Notes under the pieces: generated by a model
Told to the model about the DNA's origin: nothing
Seen by the model: only the letters and a program-made list of their open reading frames with translations
Databases searched by the model: none
Program-made: the position numbers and the translations under genes
Part shown: positions 9,037 to 17,291 of the stretch, piece after piece
How the letters are laid out: each line of letters begins with the position of its first letter
Numbering within the stretch: the stretch's first letter is position 1
Source: Cytophagales bacterium
Lineage (GTDB): Bacteria > Bacteroidota > Bacteroidia > Cytophagales > 172606-1
Reading direction: 5' to 3'
DNA: 64,000 nt
Assembly (NCBI GenBank): GCA_030446715.1
Contig: JAUJMU010000002.1
Location: 246,269 to 310,268, forward strand

Positions 9037-9405
9037 ATGACTCCCGAAAAAATAAACATTGCCCGGAAGCTGAGCCAGATTCCCGACCACTGGAATCCCC
9101 GGGTGGTGGGCGAACTGAACGGACAACACGTAAAGCTGGTCAAGTTCAGGGGTGAATTTGTCTGGCACCAGCACGAACAGGAAGATGAAATGTTTCTGGT
9201 CGTAAACGGCAGCTTCCGGATGGAACTGCGGGACAGAAACGTAGAACTGGCCGCCGGCGATTTTATCATCATTCCCCGCGGCACCGAACACCGGCCGGTG
9301 GCGGAAAGAGAGGTACACGTGATGCTTTTTGAGCCGGCCACTACCCTCAATACAGGCGATCAAACCGAATCACCCCTTACCCGCACCACGCTGGAAAGAA
9401 TATGA
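9037..9405 (+). CDS. single-domain cupin protein
   Basis: 122 residues. A cupin_2 barrel with metal-binding motif 1 FVWHQHEQEDEMFLVVNG (His, His, Glu) and motif 2 GDFIIIPRGTEHRP (His). This is the small mannose-6-phosphate isomerase-like cupin type; such proteins bind metals but the substrate cannot be read from sequence. It starts 40 nt after the DUF3817 gene. Confidence 0.85.
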   Translation: MTPEKINIARKLSQIPDHWNPRVVGELNGQHVKLVKFRGEFVWHQHEQEDEMFLVVNGSFRMELRDRNVELAAGDFIIIPRGTEHRPVAEREVHVMLFEPATTLNTGDQTESPLTRTTLERI

Positions 9406-9498
9406 GGAAAACGCCTCCCGGTCCATTTCCCGCAACTTTGCCGATCCCTTATTTTGCGGTAATTTGCGTTGTTTAAAATAATTCCAAATAAAGTACAG

Positions 9499-9726
9499 GT
9501 GGAAATCAGAAGTGTGGCTGATCTGAAACCGGGCCAGAAAGGAGTCATCAGCAGTCTGGTGCCCGACGAACTTACGCTGAAGCTGATGGAAATGGGCTGC
9601 TTGCCCGGAGCGGCAGTGGAGGTACGGCACGTGGCGCCGTTTGGTGATCCGATGTGCATCCGGATTGAAGGTTACCAGCTATCCCTGCGCCGCCAGGAAG
9701 CTGCAACTTTATTAATTGACAATTAA
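9499..9726 (+). CDS. feoA: FeoA family ferrous iron transport accessory protein
   Basis: About 75 residues if translation starts at GTG 9499 (MEIRSVADLKPG); a TTG at 9469 would add 10 residues and no clear ATG exists. The SH3-like FeoA core is visible: KPGQKGVISSL, LMEMGCLPGAAVEV and CIRIEGYQLSLRRQEA. FeoA is a small cytosolic partner that supports the FeoB permease. It lies 136 nt upstream of feoB on the same strand; the gap is filled with AT-rich repeats. Confidence 0.85.
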   Translation: MEIRSVADLKPGQKGVISSLVPDELTLKLMEMGCLPGAAVEVRHVAPFGDPMCIRIEGYQLSLRRQEAATLLIDN

Positions 9727-9832
9727 AAATTGACAACTGATAATTTTCGTGTGCAGAATCATTGCGCGCTGTTCCGGACATCTCAGTTACTGCCGGTGGA
9801 AAAGGAAAGAGGCCTGAATCCGCACCAGCCAT

Positions 9833-9860
9833 AATTATCAATTATCAATTATCAATTATC
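9833..9860 (+). repeat. four tandem copies of AATTATC abutting the feoB start
   Basis: Four perfect 7-nt units end 2 nt before the TTG used as feoB start, followed by a partial unit (AATTG). The gap between feoA and feoB also contains related AATTGAC/AATTAAA units at 9717-9750. Confidence 0.9.
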
Positions 9861-9862
9861 AA

Positions 9863-11998
9863 TTGAATTATCTGCCTCACATAGCACTGGTGGGAAACCC
9901 CAACTCCGGGAAATCATCGCTGTTCAACCAACTGACGGGTCTGAAGCAGAAGGTGGGAAACTTCCCCGGCGTGACGGTGGACAAAAAATCGGGCATCTGC
10001 CGGTTGAGTGAAACCATGCAGGCTCAAATCATTGACCTGCCCGGCACGTATAGCCTCTACCCCAAGTCGCCCGACGAACGGGTGGTAACCGATATTCTGC
10101 TGAACCCCTCCCATCCCCTGCACCCCGGACTGGTGGTGGTGGTGGTGGATGCTGCCAATCTCAAGAGAAATCTGCTGCTGTATACGGAGGTAAAGGACCT
10201 TGGCCTGCCCGTGGTGCTGGCGCTGAATATGCTGGACATGGCCGGGTCGCAGCAGATCAACATTGATCAAAAGTTGCTGAGCCAGCAACTGCACGCCCCG
10301 GTGGTGGGGATCAATGCCCGCACCGGCAAGGGAATAGACGCGCTGAAAGGAGAAATGGCCCGGGCAGTGGGCCCGCGTTCCGGTGCTGACGGCGCTGCAT
10401 CGAACGGTTTTCATTTCGTGGAGGCATCATCACTTGCTCCCGGACTGGTGGACCGCATCCGGGGAAAGTTCGGGCTGGAAAATGATTACGCGGCCTACCA
10501 GTACGCCCACCAGGGAGAAGCAGCCTCGTTTCTGAAAGCCGACGAAAAAAGCCAGCTGAACAGCTGGCGTCAGGAGTTTGGCTTTGAGGATAAACCTTTG
10601 CAGGCCCGCGAAACGGTGGCCCGCTACGAAACCATCCGCAAAATTGTGGATGAAGCCGTGCGGGTACCGGCCGGTAACGCCTTGCAGGAAACCCTCTCCG
10701 GCAGGCTGGACAAAATCCTGCTGCACCGGGTTTGGGGATTTGTGGTATTCATGGCCATTCTTTTCCTCATCTTTCAGGCAATTTTTGCGTGGGCGCAGTA
10801 CCCGATGGATCTGATTGACGCGGGCATTGCCCGGCTGACGGCGTGGCTGCACGAAAGCATGCCCGACAGCATGCTGGTAAACCTGCTGGCCGACGGACTG
10901 ATTGCCGGGCTGGGGGGTATTCTGATTTTTATCCCGCAGATCGCGGTTTTGTTCGCCTTCGTTGCCATTCTGGAGGAATCAGGCTATATGGCAAGGGTCG
11001 TTTTCCTGATGGACCGGATCATGCGGTCTTTCGGCTTGAACGGCCGCAGCGTCGTGCCGCTCATTTCCGGCGTTGCCTGCGCCGTGCCGGCCATCATGGC
11101 GACCCGAACCATCGACAACCGCAAGGAAAGGCTGATCACCATTCTGGTCACGCCGCTGATGAGCTGCTCGGCCCGCATCCCGATCTACACCATCCTGATA
11201 GCACTGGTGGTGCCCAAGGTTCTGGTACTGGGCTTTCTCAATCTGCAGGGCGTGGCACTGATGGCCCTGTACCTGCTGGGCTTTCTGGCAGCTCTGGTGT
11301 CGGCATGGGTGATGAAGCGGGTGCTGCAGACCAGAGAAAAAAGTTTCCTGATCATGGAGCTGCCTGATTACCAGGTGCCCCGGTGGGGTAACGTGGGCAT
11401 TACCATCATCGAAAAAGTAAAAGCATTTGTGCTGGAGGCCGGCAAGGTGATCATTGCCATCTCCATTGTACTATGGGTGCTCTCCTCCTACGGGCCTGGC
11501 AACCGCATGGAAGAAGCCGCCATGAAAGCCCGGTCCCAGTACGCCGCCGCCGACGAAACGGACCTCGAAAACCACGTAGCTTCGGCCCGGCTGGAGGCTT
11601 CTTACGCCGGGCAGGCAGGCCGGTTTATGGAGCCCGCCATCCGGCCGCTGGGCTACGACTGGAAGATCGGCATTGCGCTGCTCAGCTCTTTTGCCGCCCG
11701 GGAAGTGTTTGTAGGCACGCTGTCGACCATTTACAGCATCGGCAGCAGTGATGATGATACCGACACCATCCGGCAACAGCTGGCCCGGGAAACCAATCCG
11801 CGCACCGGCGGACCGATGTACACGCAGGCCACGTCCTTTTCCCTGCTTATTTTCTACGCCTTTGCCATGATGTGCATGAGTACACTGGCCGTGGTTCACC
11901 GCGAAACGAGGGGGTGGAAATGGCCGGCCATCCAGTTTTTCTACATGACTGCACTGGCTTACCTGTCGGCCTGGCTGGTATACAATGCCTTGAACTAA
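9863..11998 (+). CDS. feoB: ferrous iron transport protein B
   Basis: 711 residues. The N-terminal G domain shows G1 GNPNSGKSS (about 11-19), the switch G2 region around GNFPGVTVDKKSG, G3 DLPGTYSL and G4 LNMLD (NMLD for the usual NKxD). The C-terminal part contains the Gate/Core membrane domains (GISGVACAVPAIMATR is in the first Gate; SFAAREVFVGTL in the second), with about eight to ten membrane segments. It imports Fe2+ across the inner membrane, driven or gated by nucleotide hydrolysis. The start is a TTG immediately after a heptanucleotide repeat array, with no visible ribosome-binding site and no ATG nearby; the N-terminus is nevertheless homologous from LPHIALVGNPNSG. Confidence 0.96.
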   Translation: MNYLPHIALVGNPNSGKSSLFNQLTGLKQKVGNFPGVTVDKKSGICRLSETMQAQIIDLPGTYSLYPKSPDERVVTDILLNPSHPLHPGLVVVVVDAANLKRNLLLYTEVKDLGLPVVLALNMLDMAGSQQINIDQKLLSQQLHAPVVGINARTGKGIDALKGEMARAVGPRSGADGAASNGFHFVEASSLAPGLVDRIRGKFGLENDYAAYQYAHQGEAASFLKADEKSQLNSWRQEFGFEDKPLQARETVARYETIRKIVDEAVRVPAGNALQETLSGRLDKILLHRVWGFVVFMAILFLIFQAIFAWAQYPMDLIDAGIARLTAWLHESMPDSMLVNLLADGLIAGLGGILIFIPQIAVLFAFVAILEESGYMARVVFLMDRIMRSFGLNGRSVVPLISGVACAVPAIMATRTIDNRKERLITILVTPLMSCSARIPIYTILIALVVPKVLVLGFLNLQGVALMALYLLGFLAALVSAWVMKRVLQTREKSFLIMELPDYQVPRWGNVGITIIEKVKAFVLEAGKVIIAISIVLWVLSSYGPGNRMEEAAMKARSQYAAADETDLENHVASARLEASYAGQAGRFMEPAIRPLGYDWKIGIALLSSFAAREVFVGTLSTIYSIGSSDDDTDTIRQQLARETNPRTGGPMYTQATSFSLLIFYAFAMMCMSTLAVVHRETRGWKWPAIQFFYMTALAYLSAWLVYNALN

Positions 11999-12133
11999 AT
12001 ACGGTTAGGCCTCCTGCTCATACCAGACCGTGAAGCCTTCCAGCGGCTTGCGGGTAATATCCGGCACCTGCGCATATAACCAACAACTACTTAATTACAG
12101 AAACCAGAGTGCTGTTTCTCAGGTATTTGAAAT

Positions 12134-12538
12134 TCAGATGAGCCGGGCGGGCAGATGCTCAAGGTAGTTGGAGAGTTCAATCAGGTTCTGGTCGGGGTCG
12201 CGGAGGTAAACGGACCGGATGCGGCACACGGCCCCGGTGCGTTCCACAATGCCCGACAATACGGGCACCCGGTGTTCTTTCAGTTCTCCCAGCACCTGCT
12301 CAAGGGGTGTTTCGGTGATAAAACACAGGTCTGCCGCCCCCGCCGTGGGCCGGGCAGCTTTGGGCTCCGGCTCCCGGCCGGCTTCGTGCAGGTTGATTTT
12401 CTGGTCGCCAAACCTGAGTGCCTTCCGTCCGTTGCTGTACGTGACCACCTCCATGCCGAGTACAGTAGCGTAAAAATGACAGGCTGCGCCTGCATCCTGC
12501 ACGGTCAGTACAAGGTGGTCCAGATGAGAAATTACCAT
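12134..12538 (-). CDS. VOC (glyoxalase/bleomycin-resistance) family protein
   Basis: 134 residues from MVISHLDHLVLTV; a longer reading from 12601 adds 21 non-family residues. A single VOC unit with the beta-alpha-beta start HLVLTVQDAGAACHFYATVLGM, LRFGDQKINLHE and the closing YLRDPDQNLIELSNY. Metal ligand candidates are the His of HLVLTV, the His of INLHE and the Glu of LIELS. Such proteins dimerise; substrate unknown. Between it and feoB (12005-12073, minus strand) is a short open stretch reading TRKPLEGFTVWYEQEA then stop, possibly the tail of a lost gene. Confidence 0.8.
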   Translation of the reverse strand: MVISHLDHLVLTVQDAGAACHFYATVLGMEVVTYSNGRKALRFGDQKINLHEAGREPEPKAARPTAGAADLCFITETPLEQVLGELKEHRVPVLSGIVERTGAVCRIRSVYLRDPDQNLIELSNYLEHLPARLI

Positions 12539-12607
12539 CCGATAAAGGTAAAAACTTTCCGGTACGGGTAAAAGAGGGTTGATGTTCTGCCATTCATTCA
12601 ATAACCA

Positions 12608-13531
12608 CTAAAATACTTTTTCAAATTCCTGCTGCCGGCGTTCTTCCTGCACTTCCGCAAACAGACACACAATTTCAAAAACGTTACTGTGGATGGTCTG
12701 GGCGATGGTACCCGTCGGTAAGTCATTGCAGTCCAGCCCGAAGGGATCTTCTATTTCCTGCGCCAGCATTTCCAGACCCAGAAAGGCAAAAAAGATCAGC
12801 ATGACCACCGGAATGGTAAAATAACCAAACTCCCCGATCAGCCCGACGGGCAGCAGGGCCGAATAGGCCAGCACCAGGATTTTGATGTAAATGCTGTACG
12901 AAAACGGAATGGGCGTTTTTTTGATCCGTTCGCAGGCGCCCAGAATATCCGCAAGGCTGCCAATGTGCGTTTTCAGGGTGACCATGTCAAAACCACTGAT
13001 GACCTCCTGCCGGTATAGCTCCTGGGTTCGTTCGTAGAGCAGGCCAATCAGGTAATTGGGCAGATGCCGGCGGCTCCCGTACACCTGCCGCTCTGTTTCG
13101 GTAAGATCGTGAAGTTCGTCCAGCTTTACGCCGTTCCGCAGGTGTTCCTTCAGGGCCACGGCAAAATTGGCGACGGCCCGGGCGAAAAAGTTCCGGTTCG
13201 GCAGGTCATTGCGGGCCATCAGGCTGTGTACCGAAAGGGCAATGTTGCGGCTGGTATTGACCAGGCTCCCCCACTGCCGGCGGCCTTCCCACCAGCGGTC
13301 ATAGGCAGTATTGGTCCGGAACACCAGCAAAATGCTCAGCACAATGCCCAGCAGGGAAAAGGTACCGGAATGGAAGCGGATGGTTGTGTGCCACACTTCG
13401 ATGACCAGAACGCACATAATCGCCGTCACCGTACCCATCCAGAGGGTAAAGCGTACCAGCCGCTGCATCACGTGACTGCGGTAAAAGTTAAGCAGGGCGT
13501 TCAACCATTCCTTGTTGTTGTAAATTACCAT
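12608..13531 (-). CDS. bestrophin family ion channel
   Basis: 307 residues. Bestrophin/UPF0187 signatures: an N-terminal segment, LSILLVFRTNTAYDRWWEGRR (N-A-Y-D-R-W-W-E, the family hallmark) and the C-terminal EMLAQEIEDPFG. Four hydrophobic regions. Prokaryotic bestrophins are pentameric channels, some cation-selective, in the inner membrane. It sits 70 nt downstream of no co-directional partner except the VOC gene and is divergent from sucD. Confidence 0.9.
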   Translation of the reverse strand: MVIYNNKEWLNALLNFYRSHVMQRLVRFTLWMGTVTAIMCVLVIEVWHTTIRFHSGTFSLLGIVLSILLVFRTNTAYDRWWEGRRQWGSLVNTSRNIALSVHSLMARNDLPNRNFFARAVANFAVALKEHLRNGVKLDELHDLTETERQVYGSRRHLPNYLIGLLYERTQELYRQEVISGFDMVTLKTHIGSLADILGACERIKKTPIPFSYSIYIKILVLAYSALLPVGLIGEFGYFTIPVVMLIFFAFLGLEMLAQEIEDPFGLDCNDLPTGTIAQTIHSNVFEIVCLFAEVQEERRQQEFEKVF

Positions 13532-13747
13532 AGCTCAGCAGAAAATGGGAGTTTTGCGGAATAAAACATATAGATATCCTTGACGGTCTGCCCTTTACAA
13601 GCAAAGGCACCCCCAGTCAGTCGGGTACCCTGCTCAGGATGAAAAGCCGGTAAGAACGTTGGTAATAAGCCATCCGGCCCTGACGGAAGGGTATTCTCCG
13701 GCCGGCAATATTGCAATATTAGCTATTTACGGCTTTTACCGGCAGCT

Positions 13748-13777
13748 TTTGGTTTCTGCATTTAAACCCTATTTTTG
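13748..13777 (+). promoter_or_regulatory. Bacteroidota-type promoter for sucD
   Basis: TTTTGG (TTG at 13749-13751), an 18-nt spacer and TATTTTTG (13770-13777), a full TAnnTTTG match. The sucD ATG is 23 nt downstream of the -7 element. Confidence 0.55.
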
Positions 13778-13799
13778 TCGAAACTTTAACAGAATCTCA

Positions 13800-14687
13800 A
13801 TGAGCGTATTAGTCAATAAAAATTCCCGCGTAATTGTGCAGGGTTTCACCGGCTCCGAAGGTTCCTTCCACGCCAGCCAGATGATTGAATACGGTACAAA
13901 CGTAGCAGGTGGTGTTACTCCCGGCAAGGGCGGTACCAAACACCTCGACCGGCCGGTGTTCAGCACGGTGGAAGCCGCCGTAAAGGAAACCGGAGCCGAT
14001 GTATCCATCATTTTTGTACCCCCGGCCTTTGCCGCTGATGCCATTATGGAAGCCGCCGACGCCGGCATCAAGGTGGTGATTGCCATCACCGAAGGCATTC
14101 CTACGCGGGATATGATCTACGCCAAAGAATTCATCAAGAGCAAAGGTGTACGGCTGATCGGGCCCAACTGCCCCGGCGTGATCACCGCTGAAGAGTGCAA
14201 AGTGGGCATCATGCCCGGTTTTATCTTCAAAAAAGGCACCATTGGTATCGTTTCCAAATCAGGCACCCTTACCTACGAAGCAGTGGATCAGCTGACCAAA
14301 GCCGGTCTCGGCCAGACCACGGCCATCGGAATCGGTGGTGATCCGATCATCGGCACGACCACCAAAGAAGCCGTAGAGCTGCTGATGATGGACCCCGAAA
14401 CGGAAGGCATCGTCATGATCGGTGAGATCGGCGGAGGCATGGAAGCGGAAGCTGCCCACTGGATCAAGGCCAACGGCAACAAAAAGCCGGTCGTTGGATT
14501 CATTGCCGGCCAGACTGCCCCCAAAGGCCGCCGGATGGGTCACGCCGGTGCGATTATTGGTGGTGCCGACGATACGGCCGCGGCCAAAATGCAGATTATG
14601 CGCGAATGCGGCATTCACGTGGTAGACTCTCCCGCCCTGATCGGAGAAACGATGTTGAAAGCACTCGGTCGTCAGGTTCCGGCGTAA
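13800..14687 (+). CDS. sucD: succinate-CoA ligase (ADP/GDP-forming) subunit alpha
   Basis: 295 residues from [18 protein letters not shown], the usual N-terminus; an in-frame extension to 13659 is not family-like. CoA-binding Rossmann domain first ([23 protein letters not shown]), then the ligase domain with [24 protein letters not shown] and the phosphohistidine loop GHAGAIIGG (His about 250). Catalyses succinyl-CoA to succinate with nucleotide formation in the TCA cycle, with SucC as beta partner; sucC is not adjacent, as is common in Bacteroidota. Own promoter upstream and a strong terminator downstream, so it is a monocistronic unit. Confidence 0.97.
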   Translation: MSVLVNKNSRVIVQGFTGSEGSFHASQMIEYGTNVAGGVTPGKGGTKHLDRPVFSTVEAAVKETGADVSIIFVPPAFAADAIMEAADAGIKVVIAITEGIPTRDMIYAKEFIKSKGVRLIGPNCPGVITAEECKVGIMPGFIFKKGTIGIVSKSGTLTYEAVDQLTKAGLGQTTAIGIGGDPIIGTTTKEAVELLMMDPETEGIVMIGEIGGGMEAEAAHWIKANGNKKPVVGFIAGQTAPKGRRMGHAGAIIGGADDTAAAKMQIMRECGIHVVDSPALIGETMLKALGRQVPA

Positions 14688-14731
14688 TGGTTAAGTATTG
14701 AGTAGTGAGAACTGAGTAGTGAGATAACCCA

Positions 14732-14765
14732 AACCGCACCGGCTCCGGCTGGTGCGGTTTTTTTT
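14732..14765 (+). terminator. rho-independent terminator after sucD
   Basis: Nine-bp perfect stem AACCGCACC / GGTGCGGTT with a 10-nt loop, followed by a run of T (14758-14765). Confidence 0.85.
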
Positions 14766-15011
14766 ACCCCTCGCAAGTACCCAGGCAGAAGTAATCTGGC
14801 ATTTCAATTTTATCAGGTGCCTGACTGAGCATATGTTCGGCCGGATAACCGGGAACCACTTATCAGGTACCCGATCAGAATTGAATTATAGATTTTGAAT
14901 TTTAAATTCAGAATTTAAACTTTTCACAGACAGCATGTGATCATACCCATTCAAAATTCAGAATTTAAAATTCAAAATTGTTTTCTTACTCATCTTCCGC
15001 AAAAAAGAAAG

Positions 15012-15043
15012 AAGCCCGGCAGGATCTGTTTCCTGCCGGGCTT
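15012..15043 (-). terminator. rho-independent terminator of the following minus-strand gene
   Basis: Perfect 13-bp stem AAGCCCGGCAGGA / TCCTGCCGGGCTT with a 6-nt loop; read on the minus strand the stem is followed by CTTTCTTTTTT. Confidence 0.8.
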
Positions 15044-15099
15044 GGGCATATTGCCGGTAATTCAAAATTTAAAATTCATCATTTAAAATTTCCTTAGCC

Positions 15100-15666
15100 C
15101 TACCTGCCGGCTACGGAAGCACCTCCAACCGGCTCATATCCGGTATTGGCGCCATAAGGAGCCACGGATTCGCTTGCGGTGGCGGCATCAAAGCCGGCCT
15201 CCGCGTAGTGCGGCTCAGCCCGTCCGTCGGACTGGAACCACCTCACACCCGGATAAGAAAACAACCACAGCCGCTCTTCAATGCGGCCAATGGCAAACAG
15301 AGGGCCTGTAATGACAACGCTGTCCTTGCTGTAGTTCATGATGACTTTGCCATTGAGTCCACCAATCCAGAAAGAGGGACTATAAATGCGGGTGCTTCCC
15401 TCCCTGCTTTCGGTCCGGTAGCCCAGCACTTGCAGAATGGCGTGCAGCCGCTCTTCGGTTCTCGGGTCGCTGAACCGCACCGTCACCTGCCGGGTCGGGT
15501 TTTTGGTAGCAAAGGAATACACATCAAATGACAGTGCTGCAAAAAGGATAATGGCAATGATTACCGCCGGATATCCGATGTCGCCGCCATCCAGAAAAGT
15601 CGTGATGGCAATAAAAAGAACTGAAGCCACTACCAGCACAACGGCATTGGCAGCGATTTTCTTCAT
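15100..15666 (-). CDS. hypothetical membrane protein
   Basis: 188 residues from MKKIAANAVVLVV (an ATG 12 codons upstream is possible). Two N-terminal membrane helices (about 5-25 and 35-52) are followed by a soluble beta-rich domain (VTVRFSDPRTEERLHAILQV, VIMNYSKDSVVITGPLF) and a glycine/alanine-rich tail. Not recognised. It stands alone with its own terminator. Confidence 0.6.
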   Translation of the reverse strand: MKKIAANAVVLVVASVLFIAITTFLDGGDIGYPAVIIAIILFAALSFDVYSFATKNPTRQVTVRFSDPRTEERLHAILQVLGYRTESREGSTRIYSPSFWIGGLNGKVIMNYSKDSVVITGPLFAIGRIEERLWLFSYPGVRWFQSDGRAEPHYAEAGFDAATASESVAPYGANTGYEPVGGASVAGR

Positions 15667-15955
15667 AATTAAGCGGGGAGCTTCATTTGGCACCATAACC
15701 ATACATATCTATTTTCGGCTTAATATAGGTATCTTATCAATAAAGTACAAATACTTTATTGAATTATTGTACGAAAAAATTTTTTAGTTGGACTTACCTG
15801 TCTATAACCCGTAACCCGCCCGTCAGGCCCGGTCCTCCGGAATTTATATTTACCTGACCGGGTTGTACCGGTATAGGTTTATTACAGAATAAAAAGAAAA
15901 TTGCACGGGCTGCTGCCTGACCCGGCGAAAAAAATGCATTCCCCCTTACCCTGAC

Positions 15956-16927
15956 ATGCCCCTGATTACCCAATCTGATTACGCTCCGCCGCCTTATCTT
16001 TTCAACGGGCACCTGCAGACAATCGTACCGGCTGTTTTCCGCAAGGTAGAAGGCGTCAGGTTCCGGCGCGAACGAATCAGTACCCCCGACAATGATTTTC
16101 TGGATCTTGACTGGTCGCGTCAAGGCTTTGCTAACCTTGCCATTCTTTCCCACGGACTGGAGGGCGATTCGCACCGGCCCTACATCAAGGGCATGGTCCG
16201 GATGCTGAATGCCCACAAATGGGACGCGCTTGCCTGGAACTACCGCGGCTGCAGCGGCGAAATGAACCGGCAGCCCCGTTTTTACCACAGCGGCGCTACC
16301 GACGACCTCAACACGGTCATCCAGTACGCACTCAACTGTGACTGTTACGAAACAGTGGCCCTGATTGGTTTCAGTCTGGGTGGTAACCTGACGCTGAAAT
16401 ACCTGGGCGAAAAGGGGAAAGACATACATAAGAGTATCCGGAAAGCGGCAGTTTTTTCGGTTCCGCTTTGCCTCTCTTCCAGTTGTGATACCATTGCCAA
16501 AGCGGGTAATTTTATTTACAGCCGGCGGTTTCTGAACAGTCTGCACCGGAAGGTGCAGTCCAAATCCGCTCTGTTGCCGGACCACGATCTGCTCAAGGCG
16601 CGCCACAACATCCGCAGCATCCGGGATTTTGATGACCTGATTACGGCACCTTTGCACGGCTTTGACAACGCGGCGGCTTACTACGCAGCCTGCAGCGCCA
16701 AGTCTTTTCTGAAGGACATTGCCATCCCGACCCTGATCGTGAACGCGAAAAACGACCCGTTTTTGCCGGAGGAATGCCTGCGGCCGGAACTTGCCCAGGA
16801 CCTGGAGCATGTGTACCTTGAAACGCCCCGGGAAGGCGGTCACTGCGGTTTTGCCGGCCGCCGGCTGAATGGCCCGGCCTGGTCGGAAAAAAGGGCACTG
16901 GCGTTTTTAACCGGCCGAAACGGGTAA
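15956..16927 (+). CDS. YheT/ABHD-like alpha/beta-hydrolase
   Basis: 323 residues. The N-terminus LFNGHLQTIVPAVFR is diagnostic of the YheT / ABHD1-3 group. Nucleophile elbow GFSLGGNL (Ser about 142), an oxyanion-region ILSHGLEGDSHRPYIKGM, catalytic Asp likely in NAKNDPFLP (about 268) and His in REGGHCGF (about 297). Cytosolic hydrolase acting on an ester or lipid substrate, not defined in bacteria. A 349-codon open frame antisense to this gene is a GC-driven shadow. Confidence 0.88.
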   Translation: MPLITQSDYAPPPYLFNGHLQTIVPAVFRKVEGVRFRRERISTPDNDFLDLDWSRQGFANLAILSHGLEGDSHRPYIKGMVRMLNAHKWDALAWNYRGCSGEMNRQPRFYHSGATDDLNTVIQYALNCDCYETVALIGFSLGGNLTLKYLGEKGKDIHKSIRKAAVFSVPLCLSSSCDTIAKAGNFIYSRRFLNSLHRKVQSKSALLPDHDLLKARHNIRSIRDFDDLITAPLHGFDNAAAYYAACSAKSFLKDIAIPTLIVNAKNDPFLPEECLRPELAQDLEHVYLETPREGGHCGFAGRRLNGPAWSEKRALAFLTGRNG

Positions 16928-16957
16928 GCGGTTCGGCGAAAAGATTACCTTTGCAGC

Positions 16958-17191
16958 ATGAATGCACCCACCCAACGCATTACCCTGAACCCGGAGGTTT
17001 GCCAGGGTAAGCCCACCATCCGGAACATGCGATTTACGGTAGCGCAGATGCTCCAGTTGCTGGCGTCCGGTATGAGCCACCGTGAAATACCGGATGATTA
17101 CCATTTTCTGGAAGAAGCTGACATTCAGGCTTGTTTATGGTACGCTTCCCGGATTGCCGATACCCGGTCCGTTATGGCATTGGCGGGCTAA
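16958..17191 (+). CDS. DUF433 antitoxin-like protein, orphan
   Basis: 77 residues. DUF433 pattern: RITLNPEVCQGKPTIRNMRFTVAQMLQLLASGMS ... DYHFLEEADIQACLWYA, a winged-helix antitoxin-like fold (VapB-like). Written here in two parts, the first is the beta strand plus the conserved GKPTIR turn, the second the recognition helices. Its usual partner, a DUF5615 (Mut7-C-like) toxin directly downstream, is missing; the next 100 nt hold no gene before serA. A perfect TACCTTTG ends 4 nt before the ATG, so transcription would begin at or next to the start codon. Confidence 0.75.
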   Translation: MNAPTQRITLNPEVCQGKPTIRNMRFTVAQMLQLLASGMSHREIPDDYHFLEEADIQACLWYASRIADTRSVMALAG

Positions 17192-17291
17192 CCTGTCCTT
17201 AAGTTCATTGGGAATCACACTTTCGGATGTGATCCCGGTATACCAGTACAAAATAAACAGAATACCCTTGTTGCCTATTAAAGGACCCACT

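Larger units (their letters stand above)
14688..15099. other. intergenic region with two terminators and AT-rich repeats
   Basis: No gene seen. After the sucD terminator there are three related AT-rich segments (about 14881-14919, 14950-14980, 15058-15091) built from GAATTTTAAATTC / TTCAAAATTTAAAATTC units, in both orientations, plus the terminator of the convergent gene. GAGTAGTGAG units occur at 14696-14723. Confidence 0.7.

Noticed and set aside
15794..16843. 349-codon open frame antisense to the YheT-like gene
   Set aside because: No family-like features; it mirrors a well-supported hydrolase in codon phase.
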